Assembly: GCF_963675165.1 (NCBI RefSeq)
Contig: NC_087381.1
Span: forward strand, 4,465,378-4,529,377
Direction of reading: 5' to 3'
DNA from: Halichondria panicea
Taxonomy: Eukaryota; Porifera; Demospongiae; Suberitida; Halichondriidae
DNA length: 64,000 nt
The position numbers and the translations under genes were made by a program. Shown here piece after piece: positions 56,182 to 64,000 of the stretch (its first letter is position 1; the number at the start of each line of letters is the position of its first letter). Under the pieces are notes generated by a model. It did no database searches. It was given only the letters and a program-made list of their open reading frames with translations, and was not told where the DNA came from.

Positions 56182-59100
56182 CGCGCTGGTCTGTGTTCCC
56201 TTTCTTTCCTTTTACCCTAAAGAGAAATCTACATTAAATTTACTTACGCATTTGTTTGTATGATAGTCACACTCAATCCTTCTCCCCTCATCCCTCAGAT
56301 CTGAGATGCCCGACTATGGGGACCTGCTCAGGATCCCAGAACCCCGTAAAGTAGAGACAGGTGTAGATGAGGACAGCAACTACTCTGTTTTCATCTCCTA
56401 TGTGGAAATCTACAACAATTTCATCTATGACCTCCTGGAGGATAGGAACTTGGATGCCATTAAACCAAGGTCTGTGTGTACAAGATACGTGTAAGGATCA
56501 TGCATGTACATGCACATTTACTTACTACAGTCTAAGTAGCCAGGGTTACTGGCAGCCCTCTCAGATAAGCATTTATACATTCATGACGTTTACCATCTTT
56601 AGCACTGTGATGAGCTTAACCATCTCTGAAGCTGAGCTTGATTATACATGGCATGTACAATTGAGTTGACTATGCCACCATCCCCCACAGTGCCCCCACC
56701 TCTAGAATCCTTCGTGAGGACTCATCCCGCAACATGTATGTTAGTGGAGCCACAGAGGTGGAGGTCAAGAGTACAGAGGAGGCATTTGAAGTTCTGTATC
56801 GCGGTCAGAAGATGCGTAGAGTAGCACACACCCAGTTGAACCAAGAGAGCAGTCGCAGTCACTCTGTGTTCACCGTTAAACTAGTACAGGCCCCACTTGA
56901 CCACACTGGCAAGGATGTGCTGCAGGTAAGAATGGTGTGTTGTGTGCACGACAGTATGTACAGTGTATGTGACATGCAACTTAAGGTATGAAAAAATAGT
57001 TTTAAATCAGATCCCTTGTATTGAGAGACCACAATAAAACTGTTGTACAATTACTGTACGTTGATGATGATCTACATGTATAATCTCTTTTTCATGTTTG
57101 TTGTATATAATTATTATACACACATGTACCTGCTTCCCCGCTTTGCAGGACAAGTCCAAGGTAGTCTTCTCACAGCTGTCTCTGGTCGATCTGGCCGGCT
57201 CGGAGCGCACCTCTCGTACTAATAGCCATGGCGATAGACTTAAAGAGGCTGGAAACATCAACAAGGATTTGATGGTGCTCCGGACATGCATGGAGACAAT
57301 CAGAGAGAACCAGAGCAGCAATGTCACCAAGGTACACGTACACGTACATGTATATATAGTAGAGTGTACTCTCTTGTTGACCTAGTTGGCAATACTATAA
57401 CAAATGAAAGCACCGCAGGTGCTGATGCCTCGGTGGAGATGCCAAAGCTACATAACATAAAGAGCTTTTATGCACATGATAAACAATTTAATTTTGCAAA
57501 AACTCAGAGAGTGGGTAATGATTGACCATTATTGTTGTTAAAAACGATGGATGCCAAAAGTTTAAGTCTAAAATTAATGGCTGCATTAGCAGAGCCTTGC
57601 AGCTCTCTTCTCACTCTTGCAGCTACCAATAGCTAGCGTTCTAGTGCAGAGCTAACTACTAAGTAGAGTAGCAACGCTCGGTAAACAAGTTTGGTTACGT
57701 GCTCTTCTGAAAAGGCTGATGGCATTCCAAGTAAGCAAACTAGGCATAACTCGAGAACGAAGCATTATTTTGCAAATCCACGAATTAAAATCCAAGTAAA
57801 CATGACTAGAAGCCTATAGAAACTCTTACTTGCACTTGATTCATCCTTTAGCAGCTGTAGCAGTCTACACAGACACACAAACACACTACCGTATACCTCG
57901 CTTGCGCATGCGCACCGAGGCATAAACACTATCAGGGCAGCCACGGGTATAGTAGTCGTTTGGTTTTGGTTTTGTTTGTGATATGTGAGTCTGCTTACCT
58001 GGTTGCCATATAGCACTGCGTTTCGGATAGCCTTCACACAACAAGTTATTAGTTTTAATAGTGGCAGATTACGATGTACATACAAATGTATTTGCAGCTG
58101 AATTGATCCCTTACCGGTCTCTATGAATTGTAGGTTGTTGCTTCTTTACTATTGTATCCTCTGGTTTTTATACATGTAGATCTTGTCAACAGCCGAGGGT
58201 TAGCACTTCAGTACATGCTCTAATTAATTTTGTTATTGTATGCAATTTGCTTTAATTCCTTGATGTACATGTATACTGTGCGCATTTTCTATTGCATAAT
58301 TATATGTACATTTACATTGTACTGTATGCATGTGATCATGAGTTCAGATGTGATACATTGCACACATGCAGGTACATGTACATGCATTCTACCAAAATTA
58401 ATTGTAGTGCACTTCAATAAGACAATTCTTTTGTTGTTACTATGACAAATACGTTGTAGACGAATGCTGACTGTGTACATGTACTTCTTATCTCCCTCAG
58501 ATCGTTCCGTATCGAGACTCTAAACTGACCCATTTGTTCAGGAACTACTTTGACGGAGTGGGCAAGGTTCGAATGGTGGTGTGCATCAGCCCCCGCTCAG
58601 AGGACTACGACGAGAGCATACAGGTGATGAGGTTCGCAGAAGTCACACAGGAGGTCGTCGTAGACCGACCCGAGACTGTCAGGTGAGGGAAGATTTGGAT
58701 GACATGTGTACAGTGCATTGTGTGTGTACATCATTTATGTTACCTTCGTCACTCTCTATGTAAGTTTTACAACCTGTACGTGCCACAATTATTACATGTA
58801 CAGTCAGTGTGCTAACAGTATGAACTATGCGTACATGTACATGTATTCTCTCCCTATAGACCAAACACTGGTCTGGCTCCAGGACGTAAGAGGGCCTACA
58901 TGCTGTACAAAGCAGCACTGACGGAGGCTTCCATGACCGATGGTCTGGGAGAAGAGTGTGATACACCCCCTGCTGTGGCCCCTCACCCCTATACCCTGGC
59001 TCTGGGGGTGCTCTCAATACAGAAGGTGGGTGTTCTAGATACCAGGTTTTCAATCAAGTACATACAGTGTGTAAGCAATGTTCTCTATGTACTATCATAA

Positions 59101-62100
59101 GGCCTTATGCGCACAACAGTACGTGACAGTACCTCACCTCATGTTGTAGTATTTGCTGGAAGACTGCTCAGTGGAGAGTTTCTCTGAGTTCAAGGCCACT
59201 CTAGAGAAGAGGTCTAAAATCAGACTGGAGCTTATCGAAGATCTGCACACGAAACGTATGTTAACCTACAGTGTACATGTGGCAGAGCTGCATGAATATA
59301 ATTACGGTGTACTGGTATAATTATACACTTGTACATGTACGTACTGTGGCGTGTCTATTCTAACTGGTTTGTTTACATGTAGTGTGCATGTATGTTTCGT
59401 TTTCTACATTAACCCTCCTCAAACACACACACACACATCTGTGAGTAGAGTCCTCATTCAAAACTGATCTGGCCACTCTTGAGGCGGAGGTGGTAGCGTT
59501 GAGGGCCGGGGCTGTTGAGCACAGGGCGTTGGTGAAGGGACGAGACAAACTGATCAAGGATAACCAGGAGCTCAGGGGCATCATCTCAGCACAGGACGAA
59601 CAGGTACGTGTACATTACTTGTACTTGTACAAAATAGTGGAGTGTATTAATTATATTTATGCATGTACTTGTACTTGCACAAGAGTGAGTGTATATGTAC
59701 TTGTACATGTACAGACTGTACTTCCGACATGCGTGCACGAATCATTACAAGTACAGTGCTTTGATCTCATTGCGGTTACATGATAACATCTAGGTCAATG
59801 CACTAGCACTTGTAGTGATTCGTGCATGCATGTCAGACCTCCTCAGGGTTGCACTGTATCAAACTACATACAGTACATGCATGTACATACGTGTACCTGT
59901 ACCTGTACCTTCATGCATCCCATGTATATATAGACTGTATTATTATATATGTATAGACACATGCTGAGTACTCTAGTACTGTATACTGACTCCTCCTTCC
60001 CTCCAGAATGCCCAGCTGACTGCCGATTTGGAGCAGTCCTCAACCAATGAGGCTGTCCTCAGTAGGCAGGTGAGAGAGCTGCAACAAGAACTGATCAGAG
60101 CCAACCAGCAGAGACATAAACTGACCAAGACTACCCAGATGTACGAGGTTGACAAACAAGAACTGGTGCATGAAGTAAGAAAATATTTACATATCTGAAT
60201 GTTTACCCTAATTTTGTACTTGGTTAGACCATACTTGGAGCAACATTAATATGTACGTACATGCACTTCACCTCCGATACCAGCACCTTCTCATAGTGTG
60301 TAGTGTTGCTATCTTGTTTCCTCCTCCCCCAGCTGGTAGTTGAGCGGGAGCAGCTTGTGAAGACTCAAAAGGCCACTGTTGCCATGGAAGGCCATGTACG
60401 CCAAGAGAGGGAGCGTTTTGAGAAACTAGCTCGTCAGATGAAGAACAAAGAGAAGGACTTGGCCGTCAAGAGTGACCAATTGAGACAGGTCAAAGAAGTG
60501 ATCAAGAACTCTCCTCTGGTCTCTGTGAGGTCCACTCTCAAAGAGTCTAACACACCCATTAGCAAATCAGAGAGAAAGGTACATGTCACGTATAATGTGC
60601 GAAAGTACAGTGTACAACTGTCAGAGTTTCATCTAGTGGGGAGCAGAGAGTGAACCTCCCTTCCCCCCCCCCCCCACAATCACATCATAATTATTACCCC
60701 AATATTATACAGTATACATGTAGTACTACTGTACGTACGTACGTACAAGTAGAAAGTACAATACAATGTATCCGTGGCGCCCGCTCATCCAGGGGCCATG
60801 CTGTGAAGTCCTCGCTAATTGATTTGATCAGCAGCGAGGCAAGCCTTCACTCCTAGCTACATGCAGTTAAAGACACATATTATAAAGCATTATATCCCGT
60901 TGCTATGTTGTTGCCAAGTGCAATATGAAGCATATTGCACTGCTGAAAAGTCATATTGCACTGACCACAAAACGCCCCTCTGGCATAATTAAATTAAATA
61001 TTGTATCATGAGAAATAATAAGTATCAAAGTAAGTCCAGCCATGCATGAATGTTCAGCACTGCTTGAGTTTCTTCTTTGCAACCATGCAGGTTTTAAAAT
61101 CGTCCCAGGCTCATTTTGTGAAGATTCTGTGATCCTAGACCTAGTCCTCCACTTCTTGATGCACGGTCAATTCTGGCTTCATCATAGCACTAGAAGCGGC
61201 TCTTTTTGCAGGGGGCTTGAGCTGTTTTGCAGCAGTGTAGAGGCGAGCTTCTTTGGCTTGGTTGTGATATACCGAGGATAGTGCTAGTGGAGGGGGCTGT
61301 TCGAGCAGCAGTTACACTGAGTAGTATAGTGGGGTGTGGCTGTTTCTTCGCAGCAGTAAATGGGGTGGGGCTGTTTCTTTGCAGCAGTAGAGGGGTGGGG
61401 CTGTTTTGCAGCACCAGAAGTGGGGTGGGGTTGTTTTGCAGTGGTTTCAGCGTTGGAACTCCAACAATTTTGTGTCAAGCCATTCGTCTGTCATGCCAAT
61501 CTTATACGCTGCATATACTGGCGTCTAGGAGAGAGAAGAGATGGAGCTGTGTCTAGAGTTGTCTTTGTCATCTTTTTGTGCAGTTTATATTGTGTTACTA
61601 AGACAGTGTTATGTTGCTATGCCCTCGGGATATAAACTAGTTATTACACGTGCACTCGGGATGCATGGAATATATTGCACTCAGCCCTCGGGGCTTACGC
61701 CCTCGTGCTTCAGTGCAATATATTCCATACATCCCTTGTGCCCGTGTTATAACTATAACTTATATTTTCTTGACCGTTGTCATTATAATTACATGAAAAA
61801 AACATAATAATTTCAGAATACTCGCCACAAGAGATGGAGTATTCAGTTTCTGAATCAAAGTCAGAATCACTATACTGTAACTATAATATTATCTAGAGCT
61901 ATTATAAATTTAATCAATGGGTATATAGTCAATAAAGTGGGCACGGTCAACAATTTTGCGGCACGCTACTTCACGTAAAATCCTTCATCCTCAAAGTGTT
62001 TATCCTAAATGAAAGCCGACTGTAACTGTAACAATGTACATGTTGTATGTTGTTCAGTATACATTTGGCATGATTCCAATTTCACCTCTTGATTTTGTTT

Positions 62101-63093
62101 TGCTTTTGTGCTTCTGTGCTTTATACTTAACAGTACTTCTTTGCTCTTTTTCTCTATCTAGAGGGGCAATGTGCCGGCATTACGAGGCAAGGGCCGCAAA
62201 CGCTCTTTCTCTGAAAACTACTTAGAGCACAAGCCCACGACCACAGTGAGAAGTGGGGACCTACTGCAGCCACTGATGAAGAAGAAAAAAACTGTCTCAA
62301 CTCCCAGGCCTAAAGACTTTCAGTCTAGACAAGTAGACAAGTACTGCCTCCAGCATCAAGAGGAGGACTCTCAAGGAGACATACAGACAGCCCTGTTCAA
62401 GGTACTGTTATGTGCTCTAGACTACCCATAATTTGGAGCTAGTTCATGCTGGAATAAAAAAGCCTAACCTGTATCATTCTATTTATTGACAAGAATTACA
62501 TGTACCTTGTTGGTTAGCTAAAATAATTCGCTGCTCATTGTACTGTCACTCCCCCCTGCAGGGAGATATCCACCGCACTAGGGGAGGTGGCACCTCTGTC
62601 CAGTTCACTGACGTTGAGGTACTCAAACACTCTCGTCCCAAAACACCATCCACTAGGGACAGGACGCGGCGGTCCACTCGCATTGCCTCACGGGGCAGAC
62701 CGAGGGGTGGTCAGATGGGAGTGTCTAGTACTAGTGTCAAGAGTGATGTATCCTTGTCCAGTGTTAGCAGTCTGAGCAGCGAGGGGTCACCAGAGAGCAG
62801 TGTGAATGAGTGGACTGACGTGGAGTCTAGGGTGAGTTGATCATAGCACATTGTACAGAATCCACAATATTTCATGCAGAGGGAGTGTCCTCCTTCCCCC
62901 AAAAATGTGACAAAATTTCAAATGCACCTGCAGAACATTTTCGGGGAGGGGGACCCTGCTGCACATTTATTATCCTCACCCAGCAGCTGCCCCGTTAGCT
63001 AAGACCACATAATTTTCGTTCCTACAGTGTGCAGTGGCTATAGAAGGACGACCTGGATCAGCAACACCTGCCCTCACTCATGTCACTGTGTAA
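54535..63093 (+). CDS. KIF23: Kinesin KIF23 / MKLP1 (924 aa)
   Basis: This kinesin-6 motor with a CYK4-type Rho GAP forms centralspindlin, which bundles midzone microtubules and drives cytokinesis. Exons: 54535-54645, 54825-54953, 55144-55249, 55910-56150, 56299-56469, 56691-56925, 57149-57331, 58501-58682, 58860-59025, 59150-59255, 59449-59603, 60007-60174, 60333-60578, 62162-62401, 62562-62831 and 63028-63093; phases agree (2775 nt). The motor (about 37-450) has P-loop GITNSGKT (122-129), switch I ESSRSH (305-310) and switch II DLAGSE (345-350). It includes the kinesin-6 insertion before [20 protein letters not shown]. Residues about 500-735 are coiled coil. The tail matches human KIF23: [19 protein letters not shown], then [20 protein letters not shown]. 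The N-terminus MKSSKGKTP also matches human MKSARAKTP. The last exon reads to TAA, but a GTAAGT overlaps the stop; splicing to an AG before ACCGAAATAG (about 63208) would end the protein ...VPK instead. Confidence 0.95.
55591..55730 (+). repeat. 28-bp minisatellite x5
   Basis: Five units of TTAGTCAGTGCAGGGGTGAC plus eight bases, starting at 55591, 55619, 55647, 55675 and 55703, in KIF23 intron 3. Only a few bases differ between units, so it is young. Confidence 0.95.
56151..56186. repeat. (GT)n(GC)n microsatellite at a KIF23 donor
   Basis: The dinucleotide run starts immediately at the GT donor of exon 55910-56150, so the donor itself is part of the repeat. Confidence 0.9.
57403..57923 (-). 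mobile_element. Interspersed element in KIF23 intron 7
   Basis: This is the inverted counterpart of 8061-8575; on the minus strand it starts ATGCCTCGGTGCGCATGCGC and ends near GGTGCTTTCATT. It keeps shared phrases such as CATAACTCGAGAACGAAGC and GGTGCTGATGCCTCGG. It has no coding capacity. Confidence 0.78.
61320..61445 (+). repeat. G-rich minisatellite
   Basis: Degenerate units around GGGTGGGGCTGTTTCTTTGC followed by AGCAGTAG recur four to five times. The open frames through it are simple consequences of the repeat. Confidence 0.75.
61660..61735. repeat. Foldback with TGGAATATATTGCACT arms
   Basis: The arms TGGAATATATTGCACT and AGTGCAATATATTCCA flank a GC-rich loop that contains CCCTCGGGGC and GCCCTCGTGC. 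The pairing extends weakly outward to GGGATG/CATCCC. Confidence 0.8.
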
Positions 63094-63516
63094 GTACAGT
63101 ACATGTATGCATGCAGTGTGCCTATATAGTGTCAGACAGTTACATACATCTATGATACATTATTGGGACATTTGTTGATACTCTCATCCCCACACACACA
63201 ATACAGACCGAAATAGCTCATAAGGAAAAGACATTTCAAGTAGAACTCAGTGACACATTTCTGTTGTGTTTGTTTGACACATTTCATTTGCACATTTTTG
63301 ATCTGTTGACTCTTGACTTAAGTTACTTATTGGTCATTACTATACTGTAGTAGTTGTATCAAAATTAATATTAATCTTGGTGCTACAGTATGGGGTGTTA
63401 TCTGTGTCAGGGGGATTCACCGTTGCACATCACACATGCGCATTGAGACTGGCCACGTGGCTGCAAAACAACAGTAGGCGTACACTGCTGAGAATTAACA
63501 TAGAAAGGATATTGGA
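63094..63516. other. Gap between KIF23 and next gene
   Basis: The gap contains the possible alternative last KIF23 exon (ACCGAAATAG at about 63208) and the promoter region of the downstream gene. I see no other feature. Confidence 0.5.
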
Positions 63517-64000
63517 ATGGCCCAGCATCTAGCCAAAAGATCACTTGCCCTAGTGTTGTCACAAGCTCTCAAGACAACCAGAACTGACAGGATTACAGGT
63601 GTGTTGTTTGTAAAAATTACGGAGCATAGGTATAAATAGACAAATAATTTTATCTTACAGTTTTTGTGGGTACCCGTTTTTGTTTATATCGAACTATCCA
63701 ATGGTGGTGTGTTCATACAGCATATAGATTAAAGTGGTCACATGGACTGCCACTGATTAGTCGCCCAGGGTGGATGAGTCCTCGTTACTATGTAACTGAT
63801 GTGCGTCCAGTAATGACAGAGTGGGAGGGTGGAGACAAGACCCCACCCCCTATAGAGGAAGTGTCAGTCGGGAAAGAGAAAGCGGTCTTAGAAGGAGCTT
63901 TCACTGGGTGAGATGAATTGTTTTACTGCGGGGATGTTCAAAAATGGTTGCTTTCGTCTCTTTGAAACAGCCATACCATAAGACGTCTAATAGGGGCCTT
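63517..64000 (+). CDS. Unrecognised protein, 5' part only
   Basis: Exons 63517-63598, 63661-63907 and 63971 onward join in frame (phases 1 and 2). The N-terminus MAQHLAKRSLALVLSQALKT is Ser/Leu/Arg/Lys-rich without acids until residue 24, like a mitochondrial targeting peptide. A weakly hydrophobic, Trp-rich stretch follows (VGTRFCLYRTIQWWCVHTAY), then SPRYYVTDVRPVMTEWEGGD. The third exon opens HTIRRLIGA and runs off the window. I do not recognise the family; a small mitochondrial membrane protein is only a guess. The start ATG is the first one in frame before a good donor (CAGGTGTGT). Confidence 0.6.

Larger units (their letters stand above)
60579..62161. other. KIF23 intron 13 with local repeats
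   Basis: The intron holds a (TACG)n tract at about 60731-60746, a minisatellite at 61320-61445 and a foldback at 61660-61735. A related AAGTGCAATATGAAGCATATTG palindromic patch (two 11-bp parts) lies at 60917-60938. No separate gene is recognised. Confidence 0.6.

Noticed and set aside
57286-57525. Open frame running from KIF23 exon 7 into the intron
   Set aside because: It continues past a donor into a repeat-family element; the conserved kinesin sequence resumes at 58501.

Overview
The window is nuclear DNA of an early-branching animal. The inference rests on compact GT/AG-spliced genes, bilaterian-like orthologues (dymeclin, the mitotic kinesin KIF23), an animal-type tyrosine kinase, AT-rich introns, many small inverted-repeat transposons and a very frequent TACATGTA-type palindrome. 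A demosponge such as Amphimedon queenslandica is my best guess, but I could not search for it.

Layout: (1) 177-6796, minus strand: dymeclin (DYM), twelve exons, with the C-terminus beyond the left edge. It is head-to-head, across 275 bp, with (2) 7072-15647, plus strand: a nine-exon gene made almost only of ankyrin repeats, most exons encoding one repeat. (3) 15648-22428: gene-free DNA built from foldback elements, a ~190-bp tandem repeat and MITE-like elements. (4) 22429-38413: a cluster of intronless membrane-anchored sulfotransferase genes. Three are intact (24992-26053 +, 33361-34422 +, 37349-38413 -) and five are broken copies. They are arranged as two similar ~7-8 kb blocks in tandem, each holding plus- and minus-strand copies. 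A Tc1/IS630-type transposon remnant abuts the left end. (5) 38414-41303: nested inverted-repeat elements. (6) 41304-54222, minus strand: a twenty-exon gene for an 824-residue cytoplasmic tyrosine kinase with the order PH - WWE - WWE - kinase - Ser/Pro-rich tail. I do not know this architecture from any described kinase. It is head-to-head, across 312 bp, with (7) 54535-63093, plus strand: KIF23/MKLP1, the centralspindlin kinesin, sixteen exons. (8) 63517-64000, plus strand: the 5' part of an unrecognised gene that looks mitochondrial or membrane-bound.

All exon models for DYM, the ankyrin gene, the kinase and KIF23 were built by hand from GT/AG sites. In each case the exon phases join into one open frame, which is strong internal support. 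The genes do not form one pathway. The most striking items are the PH-WWE-WWE-tyrosine kinase, which links a module known for poly(ADP-ribose) recognition to phosphotyrosine signalling, the sulfotransferase cluster with inverted repeats around its genes, and the variety of foldback elements.
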